Shown: piece by piece, positions 42,394 to 50,652 of the stretch
Numbering within the stretch: the first letter of the stretch is position 1
Layout of the letters: each line of letters opens with the position of its first letter
Source of the DNA: Myxococcales bacterium
Lineage (GTDB): Bacteria > Myxococcota_A > Polyangia > Polyangiales > Ga0077539
DNA: 54,758 nucleotides
NCBI GenBank assembly: GCA_013298625.1
Contig: JAAFIF010000067.1
Location: forward strand, 1-54,758
Direction: 5' to 3'
Translations under genes and position numbers: made by a program
The notes under the pieces: generated by a model
Database searches by the model: none
The model's input: only the letters and a program-made list of their open reading frames with translations
What the model was told of the DNA's origin: nothing

Positions 42394-44622
42394 TCAGCGA
42401 CGCGCGGCGCGCGAAGGCGCGGGCCGCACGAGCAGCGCGCCCGCGGGCGTCGCGTTGTTGGCCGGCGGGGTCGTGGGCGGGGTCGCGGGAGGATTCGCCG
42501 GCGGATTTGCAGGCGGATTGCTTGGCGTGGCAGAGGGAGTGCTCGAGGGCGATCCCTCCAGCGAGCTGCCGCCGCCGCGAATCACCGAACGACGACGGAT
42601 CTCGGCGTTGCCGGGAGGTCCGAGGCGGTTCGGGAGGTACTGGTCCGCAGGAATGCGCTGCTGCGCGCGACGGCAACCGGACACCGCAGGCGTTCGGCCT
42701 TCGTTGGTGCGGGTGATGCGAAACACCACGCGACGGTTCTGCTCCCACGCCGCGGCGTTGTGGCGCGGGTCCTTGGGGCAGTACTCGCCGTAGCCGCCAG
42801 GGACGAGACGATCCGCTGCGATTCCGAGGCGAACCAGCGCCTGGACGACGGCGTTTGCGCGCTCGGCCGACAAGCGGAGGTTGTGATCATCCGCGGCGCG
42901 CTCGTCGGTGTGTCCTTCGACCGCGATCTGCGTGAGGTTCGGGTTCTCGCGCAGGATGTTCAACATCTGCTGGAGGATGGGGGCCGAGACCTCCAAGATC
43001 GCGGCGCTGTCGGTCTCGAACTGGATCTGCTCGCGCAGACGAATCTCGGGTCCGATGATTTCGAGCGTCCCGACGTCGGGGCAGCCGTCGGCGTCATCGA
43101 CGCCGTTGAACGTCTCGGGGTCGTTGCGGCAGTCCTGGCCGTCTGCGCTGCGATCCTGCGCGTCGAGGATGCCGTCTTGATCGTTGTCGGGGTCCGGGCA
43201 GCCGTCGTCGTCTTGAAAGCCGTCCGCGTCCTCGGGCTCGTTGGGGCAGTTGTCGAGCGTGTCGAGGATCGTGTCGTTGTCGTTGTCCGGATCCGAGCAA
43301 CCGTCGGTGTCTTGAAAGTTGTCGCGGTCTTCGGGGTCGTCCGGGCAGGTGTCGCGCGAGTCGATCAAGCCGTCGCCGTCGCGATCGGACTCGACGCCTT
43401 CGGGGCAGCCGTCCTGGTCCTGATCGCCGTCGCGATCCTCGGGGATGATCGGGCATTGATCATCGGCGTCGAGGATCGAGTCGCGGTCGTTGTCGGGCTC
43501 GCTGCAGCCGTCGTCGTCTTGGAAGTTGTCGAAGTCCTCGGGGTCGTTGACGCACTGATCGACGTCGTCACGGTAGCCGTCGCCGTCGGTGTCGCCGATG
43601 GAGGGCTCGAAGATGATCCCCAAGAACACGCGGCCGTCGGCCGCGGCGAACGCGTTGCCTGCGGGGATGCGACCGCCGCCGCCCAGCAACAGGTACGAGT
43701 TGCGCTGCACGAAGATCTTCACCCCGCCGACGATCTCCATGGGCAGCGAGGCCGGCACGTCTGCGAGGCCCGTGAAGTACATCGCGCCGTAGGTCTCGGC
43801 GACGAGGTCGACGACGGGCACAGGGCGCCACGAGATGCCGGCGCCCCAGGTGAGCATCGGGCCGTAGGTGGTGGCCGAGCCGCCGGCGCGGCCGATGGTT
43901 CCCGTGCCGAACGAGATGCGGGAGCCGAGGTTGAAATCGAGTCGAACCTGACGCGAGACGCGGCGCTCGACGGCGACCTGCGGCCACACGAAGCCGTTGG
44001 GCTCGCCGGCGAAGGACGTGGCGCCCTGCATGGGGTTCCACCCGCCTTGCAGAATGAGCGAGAGGCCGACGGGAAAGTACTCAGCGCGCAGCCAGCGGAG
44101 CTTGGCGTGCAGCGTGATGTCGCCGGTGCCTTGGTAGTTCAAGCCCGAGCTTGGCGGGTTGTACGTGCTCGACGGGATGTTCGCGAAGAGGGGGTCGTTT
44201 TCGCCCGAGCGTCCGGGGCCGGACATGAGCGAGAACGGGATCTGCGCGCCGAGCACCAAGAGATTGGCGATGCCGATGTTGAACTGCGCCGCCGCGTTGA
44301 TCGACGTGTCGACCAGCGGTCGGTCGTTGGCGCCGATGCGCAGCAGGTTGAACCCGACGTCGCCGACGAGGCCGAACGAGAAGTCTCCCGCGCCGAGGAT
44401 GTCCGTCCCGTTGACGGTGAACAGCCCCTTCGAGTCGACGGCGGTCCGAAACAGCCGAAGGTCGAAGCCGTCACCGATGCACGCGGGTCGGATCATCGCC
44501 GACGTCATGCTGACGGTGTTGGGGCACGACTGAGCGTCGGCGGTCATGGGCGCAGCGATCGCAGCGGACGCGATGGCGGCGGACGCGATGAGCGTCTGCA
44601 GGGAGGAGAACGGTCGGTTCAT
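42394..44622 (-). CDS. OmpA-family outer-membrane protein with thrombospondin type-3 repeats (copy 2)
   Basis: A 742-residue paralogue from ATG 44622, with a signal peptide ending MTADAQ. The same order appears: a beta-rich N-terminal region with VNGTDILG and VFVQRNSYLLLGGG-like strands, then TSP3 repeats (GDTDGDGYRDDVDQCVNDP, DNDQDGILDAQD). The OmpA domain follows with FETDSAAILEVS, VEGHTDERA and RRVVFRITR. It differs in a C-terminal tail of about 90 residues rich in Pro/Asn/Ala (NPPANPPANPPAT-like), absent from copy 1. The shared phrases in both N-terminal regions support tandem duplication. Confidence 0.88.
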   Translation of the reverse strand: MNRPFSSLQTLIASAAIASAAIAAPMTADAQSCPNTVSMTSAMIRPACIGDGFDLRLFRTAVDSKGLFTVNGTDILGAGDFSFGLVGDVGFNLLRIGANDRPLVDTSINAAAQFNIGIANLLVLGAQIPFSLMSGPGRSGENDPLFANIPSSTYNPPSSGLNYQGTGDITLHAKLRWLRAEYFPVGLSLILQGGWNPMQGATSFAGEPNGFVWPQVAVERRVSRQVRLDFNLGSRISFGTGTIGRAGGSATTYGPMLTWGAGISWRPVPVVDLVAETYGAMYFTGLADVPASLPMEIVGGVKIFVQRNSYLLLGGGGRIPAGNAFAAADGRVFLGIIFEPSIGDTDGDGYRDDVDQCVNDPEDFDNFQDDDGCSEPDNDRDSILDADDQCPIIPEDRDGDQDQDGCPEGVESDRDGDGLIDSRDTCPDDPEDRDNFQDTDGCSDPDNDNDTILDTLDNCPNEPEDADGFQDDDGCPDPDNDQDGILDAQDRSADGQDCRNDPETFNGVDDADGCPDVGTLEIIGPEIRLREQIQFETDSAAILEVSAPILQQMLNILRENPNLTQIAVEGHTDERAADDHNLRLSAERANAVVQALVRLGIAADRLVPGGYGEYCPKDPRHNAAAWEQNRRVVFRITRTNEGRTPAVSGCRRAQQRIPADQYLPNRLGPPGNAEIRRRSVIRGGGSSLEGSPSSTPSATPSNPPANPPANPPATPPTTPPANNATPAGALLVRPAPSRAARR

Positions 44623-44735
44623 GAAGGGCTCTCGTGGGCGACCGCTGGGCAGAGAGAGGTCGCCGGCGGCGCGACGGTATTCCTGTCCGCTCTCGCCCGT
44701 CAATTTGGAGTTTTTCTGCAGCGCCGCCGAGGGGC

Positions 44736-46187
44736 TCAATCGACGGCGTCGGGATCGGCGCTGGCGTCAGAATTCACGGCGTCCGACCGCTCGGATGCGT
44801 CGTCGGCGGCGTCTGCAGCGTCCGCCGCGTCGACCGGGTCCGGCCCGGCGTCGAACTTCGGCCCCTCGGGGACGATGACGCGGACCACCGTCTCGCGGAT
44901 GTCCATCCCGTCGCCGACGAGCGCGATCCGCAAGAAAAAAACCTGAGGAAACACGCCCTCGCGCACGGATCGGTTCGCCAGGCGCGCCCGAAATCGCGCC
45001 ACCGTCCCCGAGCGAACGCTGGTGAACGTGTCGCGCACCCCGTCCATCATCGCGGTCGGCAGGCGGTCTTCGACGCCCGGCGCCGCTGAATTCGCAGGCG
45101 GAGTCGCGCTCGTCGCCTCGATCGCCGTCACGAAGCGCGCGGTGTCCTCTCGCGCTTCGCCGTGAATCTCCCCGAACGCGACGGTGTCGAGCACCGCCCC
45201 GATGCCGTCGGCCACCGTGCGAGAGAGCCCTGTTCCGTCCGGCGCGATGTCGTAGACGAGCGGGCAGCGGTTCATCACCGCGGGCCGGGCGGCCCCGTCG
45301 ATGCCGGTGGCGCACCAGTTTCCTGCGACCGTGGCGACCGCGCCGGTCCGCGTCGCGATGGACTCGAGGGCGCTGCGCGCGGGCGCGCCCGAGGCGATCC
45401 CAACCACGCGCACGTCGAGCGCCCGCAGCGCGGCCACCGCTTGCTCCGAGGTGTGCGCGCGGGCGATCACCGAGCGGTATTCGGTTCCTTCGTGCGACGG
45501 CGCGTCGGTGACGAGCACCACGACGCGCGTAGAATTCGGGCGAAATCCCACGCCGCCGAGCGTTCCGCCACCGGTGGCAGGGCTGGCGAAGCGCGGGATG
45601 CTGCCGTACGAGCCGAGGTCGAGCCCCTCGCCCGAGGCCACTTGAAAGAGCGCTTCGTACCAGGACTCGGGGATGTCACCGCCCGCGCCGAGCGGGTCGT
45701 CCAAGCGAAAGAGCGCGCGATCCACCGCAGTAAACACAGTGGTCTGCGGGATCACCAGCGCGAAGGGCCGGTCGGTCGACAAGCCAAACGGCTCCCACGG
45801 CATGTCTTCGAAGCGCGAGACTCCGAGGGTCAACGAGGGCACGCGCCGCTGCAGCGCAGGGAGCGTCACGGTCGTGAGCGCCTGCTGAAGCTCGAGGATT
45901 TCGCCGTCGAAGCTGCCCGTGGTGTCCACGAGCAAGTGCACGTCCACGCGGCCAGGCGCGGCGGTGAACTCGAGGTCCACGCTCTGCGCAGGGCCTTCGT
46001 ACGGCAGGGTGACGGTGACGTTGGCGCTCGGATACGGCGTGGTGGTCGCGGGCGCGCGTCGGTCCTCGACGACGCGATCGCCTGTGGCGTCGCGGGGCGC
46101 GAGCTCTTCGACGGGCGGCGCGATGGGCGCGCTGCACGCGGCGAGCACCGAGAGCGCGGGCAGCAGCGCTGTGCGAGGTCGTTGCAC
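44736..46187 (-). CDS. VWA-domain lipoprotein
   Basis: A surface lipoprotein of 483 residues from GTG 46187, chosen because it places a neat signal (QRPRTALLPALSVLAACSA) with lipobox LAAC at the N terminus; a GTG at 46220 is also possible. The von Willebrand A domain spans about 80-330, with a degenerate metal site DTTGSF and a later VVVLVTDAPSHEG, so the MIDAS differs from DxSxS. A repetitive Asp/Ala tail (DAADAADAADDASERSDA) ends the protein, a calcium-like acidic terminus. It lies 113 bases upstream of OmpA copy 2 on the same strand, so it may be co-transcribed. Confidence 0.8.
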   Translation of the reverse strand: MQRPRTALLPALSVLAACSAPIAPPVEELAPRDATGDRVVEDRRAPATTTPYPSANVTVTLPYEGPAQSVDLEFTAAPGRVDVHLLVDTTGSFDGEILELQQALTTVTLPALQRRVPSLTLGVSRFEDMPWEPFGLSTDRPFALVIPQTTVFTAVDRALFRLDDPLGAGGDIPESWYEALFQVASGEGLDLGSYGSIPRFASPATGGGTLGGVGFRPNSTRVVVLVTDAPSHEGTEYRSVIARAHTSEQAVAALRALDVRVVGIASGAPARSALESIATRTGAVATVAGNWCATGIDGAARPAVMNRCPLVYDIAPDGTGLSRTVADGIGAVLDTVAFGEIHGEAREDTARFVTAIEATSATPPANSAAPGVEDRLPTAMMDGVRDTFTSVRSGTVARFRARLANRSVREGVFPQVFFLRIALVGDGMDIRETVVRVIVPEGPKFDAGPDPVDAADAADAADDASERSDAVNSDASADPDAVD

Positions 46188-46271
46188 GGATGTGCATGGT
46201 AGCAAACGAAGCGCCCGCACACGCGTGCGGACGCGACGGAGAAAACGCGGTACAGAGGGCGGTCAGAGACC

Positions 46272-47756
46272 GTGAGAATGCGACGATGGATCGCGGCGCT
46301 CGTCGCCATGAGCGCGGGCGCGAGCGCCTCGGAGGCGACGGCCAACGGCCGCTACCCGGCGGCGCAGTTCTTCGCCGTGGGCGAAGGCGAGCAGCGCGCG
46401 CGGATCGCGCTGGTGACGACGTTTGGCCTGGTGACCAGCGTCGATGGAGGCCGCCAGTGGAACTGGGTCTGCGAAGACGCCGTGGGCTTCACCGGGCAGT
46501 TCGACCCAGCGATCGCGGTCATGTCCGACGGAACGCTGGTGTCATCCCTGCCCGACGGGCTCTCTCGCACCAACGGCGGAGACTGGTGCCAATGGTCGCG
46601 GCCCGCGGGGTTTGCGAGCGATCCAGTGACCGACGTGAGCAACGCGGGCGCGACGATCGTCGCCGCGGTTTCTCCGCCCGCGCAGGCGCAGTACGTCTCG
46701 CGCTCGAACGACCACGGCGCGACGTGGACGCGCGCGTGGGCGCGGCCCGAGTTCTACATGCACACGATCGACGTGGCGCCGTCGCGGGTGAGTCGCGTGT
46801 ACGTCACGGGGTGGGTTCGCGGGGCGTTTGCTGCGCTGTTTCGATCGGACGACGGCGGCGGGGACTTCGTCGAGGCGACCCGTGATTTCTCGAACGGGTA
46901 CATCGCGTTTCTCTCGTGGGTCGATCCGCTGCGCGAAGACACGCTGCTCGTGCGCGCGGACCTCGACCCGGCCGGGACGCTGTTGATGCGCTCGGACGAC
47001 GGGGCGACGAGCTTTCGCACGATCCTGCGCAGCGCGACGTCGATGATCGCGGTCGCGGCAGAGCCTGGGACGCAGCGCCTGTGGGCGTCGTCGACGGCCG
47101 CGAGCGAGCGCATCCAGCGCAGCGAAGACGGCGGTTCGACCTGGACCAACGTGGCATCGACGCTTCGGCCGCGGTCGATGCGCTACGTCAACGGGACGCT
47201 CTTCGCGACGGCCTCCGAGATGACCGCGGGCATGTCCTTCGCGTGCTCGAGGGACAAGGGCGAGAGCTTTACGCCGATGTTGACGCTGGACCGCTTGCGC
47301 GGGCCCGAAGCGTGCCCCGAGGGCTCGACGGTTCGCACGCGGTGCGCTGCGCAGTGGGAGGCGTTGCGTGTACAGCTGACTGCGATCGCGAGGCCGCCGG
47401 TCGGGCCGCTGGGGACGTGCGACGCGCCCGCGGACGCGGCGGTGAGCGACGGTTCAGTCGAGGACGCCACCGCGGACGCGGCGGGCGATGGCATGGCTGT
47501 GGCGGACGTGCAACGGCCAGCGGTGTCCGACGCGGCGACGGACGGTGGCGCGGCGATCGACGCAGGCCCGTGGCGGGCGGGCGGCGGCTGCTCGTGCGTG
47601 ATCGGGCGCGGCGGGCGTGCAAATTCGCCGGTGGGGTTGTGGGTGACGGCGCTCGGGGCGCTCTTCGCCGCAGCGCGGCGACGACGGTCACAGCGGCATT
47701 GCGTTGACCCTGCGCGGGCCCGTGTGTTGAAATTTCGTCAGAATTCTCGTCGGTGA
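46272..47756 (+). CDS. Secreted BNR/sortilin-like propeller with MYXO-CTERM-like tail
   Basis: A 494-residue exported protein; ATG 46278 is an alternative to GTG 46272. The signal peptide ends ASASEA. Repeats with Asp-box-like signatures are visible (SRSNDHGATWTRAW, RSEDGGSTWTNVAS, SRDKGESFTPM, MRSDDGATSFRT), pointing to a beta-propeller as in sialidase or photosystem-assembly-factor folds, without an evident active site. After an Asp/Ala linker comes GGCSC, a hydrophobic helix and an RRRR cluster, the pattern of MYXO-CTERM sorting signals. Twenty further residues follow the Arg cluster, which is unusual. It is divergent from the VWA lipoprotein and precedes the FHA gene by 63 bases. Confidence 0.78.
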   Translation: MRMRRWIAALVAMSAGASASEATANGRYPAAQFFAVGEGEQRARIALVTTFGLVTSVDGGRQWNWVCEDAVGFTGQFDPAIAVMSDGTLVSSLPDGLSRTNGGDWCQWSRPAGFASDPVTDVSNAGATIVAAVSPPAQAQYVSRSNDHGATWTRAWARPEFYMHTIDVAPSRVSRVYVTGWVRGAFAALFRSDDGGGDFVEATRDFSNGYIAFLSWVDPLREDTLLVRADLDPAGTLLMRSDDGATSFRTILRSATSMIAVAAEPGTQRLWASSTAASERIQRSEDGGSTWTNVASTLRPRSMRYVNGTLFATASEMTAGMSFACSRDKGESFTPMLTLDRLRGPEACPEGSTVRTRCAAQWEALRVQLTAIARPPVGPLGTCDAPADAAVSDGSVEDATADAAGDGMAVADVQRPAVSDAATDGGAAIDAGPWRAGGGCSCVIGRGGRANSPVGLWVTALGALFAAARRRRSQRHCVDPARARVLKFRQNSRR

Positions 47757-47819
47757 AGCGAGCGCACCCAAGGACGGCCTGGGCTGCGTTGTACGAGAAG
47801 CGAGAGTTCGGAGGACTGC

Positions 47820-49430
47820 ATGTACAAGCTCGTGATTTCGGACGACGAAGGGAAGACCACGACGGTGCCGCTCGTCCGAGACGAGATCACGATCGGGCGC
47901 AAAGAGGGCAACACGATTCGCCTCACCGATCGCAACGTCTCGCGCCGCCACGCCAAGCTTCAGAAGCAGAACGGCGGGTACGTTCTGCAAGACCTGGGCA
48001 GCTACAACGGGACGGTCATCAACGGCACGCGCTTGAGCGATCAGCGCGCGCTGAAGATGGGCGACCAGATCGTGATCGGGGACTACAAGCTCAACATCGT
48101 TGAAGAGAGCGCGACGCAAGTGGCGCCTGCGGCGACGCCCGCGGCGAACGCTGCGGCCGCGGTGGTCGAGACGTACGAGGCGCCGGCGCAGCAGGGTGGG
48201 CATCATCCGCAGGCGACGATGCCGGCGATTCCGAGCGCCATTGGCGTTCCGCCGCCGGTGACGATCGTGGTGCCCGAGCACGTGAAGAAGCTGCAGCTGG
48301 TGTTCATGGCGCCCGCGGGGACGCCGGGGCCGTTCACGATGAACAAGCTGCCGATCTTGCTCGGGCGCAGCGAGATCGCGGACGTGTCGTTGCCGTTCTC
48401 GTCGATCTCTCGCGAGCACGCGAAGATCACGCTCGACGGCGATCAGCTCGTGGTCGAAGACCTGGGCAGCTCGAACGGCGTGGTGGTCAACGGCGAGCGG
48501 GTGAAGAAGCACCCGATCAAGGCTGGTGATCAGATCACGATGGGCGTGGTCGAGTGCAAGGTCGCGAAGGTCGGCGAGGCGGTGCCTGCGCTCGTTCCGA
48601 TGGCGTCTGCGGCGATCGCGAACGAGCCCGAGGTCGCGGCGCCCGCGAAGAAGTCGAGCGTCGGTATGCTCGTCGGCGTCGGCGTGCTGGTGGCGGTGCT
48701 GGGTGGCGGCGGCGCGGTCGTCGCGATGCGCGGAAGCACGCCCACGAACACGTCGAACACGCAGAACTCGACGGTGGTCACCGGCAGCGATCCGGCGCCC
48801 ACGCCGGCGAACACTGGCGCGAGCGCGACCAACACCGCTCAGCCCGCGGCGCAGCCTGCGGCCAATCCGCAAGCGGCGCCGACCGGCGATCCGCCGGCGC
48901 AGCCTGCGAACAACGGCGGCGCCGAGCCTGCGAACCCCGTGGCGAACAACGCCGCGCCGACGCAGACGCAGGACACGCCTCCCGAGAACAACCCGCCGCA
49001 GAACACGGGCAGCCAGGCCGTCGCGCAAAACGACCCGCCCACGGCGCGGACGAGCGAGACCTCGGGCCGTCCGCGAGTGCGTCCGTCGAACAACACCGAG
49101 CCCACCAACGGCGGGAGCTCCACGACGACGACCACTGCCCCGACGGTTCGCACCACCCCCGCGGGCACGGGTACGAACGGAGCGACCTCGACCGCGGCGG
49201 CGCCCGCAGGGACGCAGAACATCGCGCAGTGCCTGCTCAACAACGACTTTCAGTGCGTGGTGGGAGCGCTGCGAAACCGCGCTGGGACCGAGGTGGAGTT
49301 CAACCAGCTCGTGACGGCGTACAAGGGTCTGCACAATCAGGCCGCGGCCGAGCAGACGATGCGGCGGTATCTGTCGCGGTTTCCCGATGGGCGCTACGCG
49401 GAGCGCTATCGAGACATGCTGAACCAGTAG
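47820..49430 (+). CDS. Membrane protein with two FHA domains
   Basis: A 536-residue protein. FHA domain 1 occupies about 1-92 (ITIGRKEGNTIRL, NVSRRHAKLQ, SYNGTVINGTRL), and FHA domain 2 about 155-248 (LLGRSEIADVSLP, SISREHAKIT, SSNGVVVNGERV). Both keep the Arg, Ser-Arg-xx-His and Asn-Gly residues used to bind phosphothreonine. A helix at about 279-300 crosses the membrane, then a 130-residue low-complexity linker (Ala/Pro/Asn/Thr/Gln) precedes a helical C-terminal domain at about 435-536. The predicted topology has FHA domains inside and the tail outside. It likely reads Ser/Thr kinase signals, which is inference; no kinase is adjacent. Confidence 0.88.
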   Translation: MYKLVISDDEGKTTTVPLVRDEITIGRKEGNTIRLTDRNVSRRHAKLQKQNGGYVLQDLGSYNGTVINGTRLSDQRALKMGDQIVIGDYKLNIVEESATQVAPAATPAANAAAAVVETYEAPAQQGGHHPQATMPAIPSAIGVPPPVTIVVPEHVKKLQLVFMAPAGTPGPFTMNKLPILLGRSEIADVSLPFSSISREHAKITLDGDQLVVEDLGSSNGVVVNGERVKKHPIKAGDQITMGVVECKVAKVGEAVPALVPMASAAIANEPEVAAPAKKSSVGMLVGVGVLVAVLGGGGAVVAMRGSTPTNTSNTQNSTVVTGSDPAPTPANTGASATNTAQPAAQPAANPQAAPTGDPPAQPANNGGAEPANPVANNAAPTQTQDTPPENNPPQNTGSQAVAQNDPPTARTSETSGRPRVRPSNNTEPTNGGSSTTTTTAPTVRTTPAGTGTNGATSTAAAPAGTQNIAQCLLNNDFQCVVGALRNRAGTEVEFNQLVTAYKGLHNQAAAEQTMRRYLSRFPDGRYAERYRDMLNQ

Positions 49431-49450
49431 CGAGATCGATGGGGGGGAGC

Positions 49451-50196
49451 GCCCATGTGATGCGCAACAACGAGCCCGTTGGACGCACGGCGCGCGGCAG
49501 CAAGGCCCGCTGGGCGCACGGCCAGAGGACAAGTCGCGCGACGCGCGGCAGGAACACCCGTTGAACGCACGGCCGCCACGCGGCGGCCCATGCGACGCGC
49601 GGCAGGAACACCCGTTGGACGCACGGCCAGAGGACAAGCCTCCGGCCTTTGCGCGACGCAGCGTCGCGGAGCGGCCAGAGCGTTCGCCTGGCCTACGAGT
49701 GGCGCCCGGTTGAACGCGCAATCGCGCTCGCAAGGCGCGTCGATCGATCCGCGTTGGGTTCCGGTCCATTCGTCGCACCATCGCTGCGCTCACCTCGACG
49801 CCTGTCATGGTGGTCGACAATGCGTCACCGGTTAGGCCAGGCGAACGCCTCGCCCGCTCCGCGACGCTGCGTCGCGCAAAGGCCGGAGGCTTGTCCTCTG
49901 GCCGTGCGCCCAATGGGTGTTCCTGCCGCGTTGCGCGGCTTGTCCTCTGGCCGTGCGCCCAGCGGGTGTTCCTGCCGCGCGTCGCATGGGCCGCCGCGTG
50001 GCGGCCGTGCGTCCAACGGGTGTTCCTGCCGCGCGTCGCGTGCCTTGCCCTCTGGCCGTGCGCCCAGCGGGTGTTCTGCCGCGCGTCGCGTGCCTTGCCC
50101 TCTGGCCGTGCGTCCAACGGGTGTTGCTGCCGCGCGTCGCGCGACTTGTCCTCTGGCCGCGCGGACTTGCGTGCACCTGTTGCCCATCACGTGGGC
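49451..50196. repeat. 746-bp composite palindromic element built from ~50-bp units
   Basis: Two arms (49451-49694 and 49834-50196) in inverse orientation flank a 139-bp unique centre. The outer ends are 19-bp terminal inverted repeats, TGTTGCSCATCACRTGGGC, with 2 mismatches. The innermost arm parts share an exact 55-bp inverted match (49620-49674 with 49854-49908). Each arm is made of units of about 49-54 bp with core CTTGTCCTCTGGCCGTGCG and CGGGTGTTCCTGCCGCGCG; three units are in the left arm and six (the last partial) in the right. One unit per arm replaces its head by a perfect hairpin GGCCGCC-loop-GGCGGCC (49571-49588 and 49989-50006). No transposase and no clear target-site duplication are seen. 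Confidence 0.85.
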
Positions 50197-50369
50197 AAGG
50201 AGACTTCGACCGTTTCGAATCAGTCGGGGCGGTCGGCACCAGTTACTCGGGCAACGTCGCCCTCTCCGCCGCGCGCGGTGGCGCTCGGTCCAACGCGTCG
50301 TACGCCCCTTCGCTGCACACGCTGAGCGTGGTCGCGCGCTTCGCGCACCTTCCGACGCGAGGCTTCGAG
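50197..50369. other. Unexplained spacer between two repeat families
   Basis: 173 bases without a supported gene or repeat unit. The right terminal inverted repeat of the palindromic element itself forms a 7-bp hairpin (50180-50198, TTGCCCA/TGGGCAA, 5-base loop) at the left edge. I see no promoter or ribosome-binding site that I would defend. Confidence 0.4.
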
Positions 50370-50620
50370 CGTCGCTTGCGGCGGGTTTCATACCCGCCGT
50401 GGCGCGAAGAGGTTTTTCACTGGGGACTTCTTCACTCGTCGCTTGCGGCGGGTTTGCCAACCCGCCGTGGAGAAGACCGCTTCTTCACCGGGTCGTACGC
50501 TCGTCGCCTTCGCCCGTTGCCAACCCGCCGTGGCGCGAAGAGGGGCTTCACCGGGGACTTCTTCACCCGTCGCTCTTGGCCGGTTTGCCACCCTGCCCCG
50601 GCTCGCGCTTCGCGCGCCGC
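50370..50620. repeat. Four tandem ~66-bp units, most carrying a hairpin
   Basis: Units begin at 50370, 50437, 50502 and 50568 (spacing 67, 65, 66). Each starts CGTCGC; the first three contain an inverted repeat of the form GGCGGGTT-short loop-AACCCGCC, progressively degraded in copies 3 and 4. GCGAAGAGG and ACTTCTTCAC recur in the second half of units 1 and 3. The array ends just before the tcdA start at 50653. It is distinct in sequence from the neighbouring palindromic element. Confidence 0.8.
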
Positions 50621-50652
50621 GCGCCGTGCTACACCTACAAGCCGCTCTTCCC

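Noticed and set aside
42394..46187. Complement-strand genes inside the TSP3 repeats
   Set aside because: Several long plus-strand frames rich in Val/Ala are the mirror of GAC/GTC codon repeats (Asp read backwards as Val).
47688..50117. Very long minus-strand open frame (over 800 codons)
   Set aside because: It is antisense to the two-FHA gene and runs through the palindromic repeats; composition is Arg-rich shadow-like, without domain similarity.
49451..50620. CRISPR array
   Set aside because: The units repeat over their whole length, with no unique spacers between constant repeats, and occur in both orientations; no cas gene is present.
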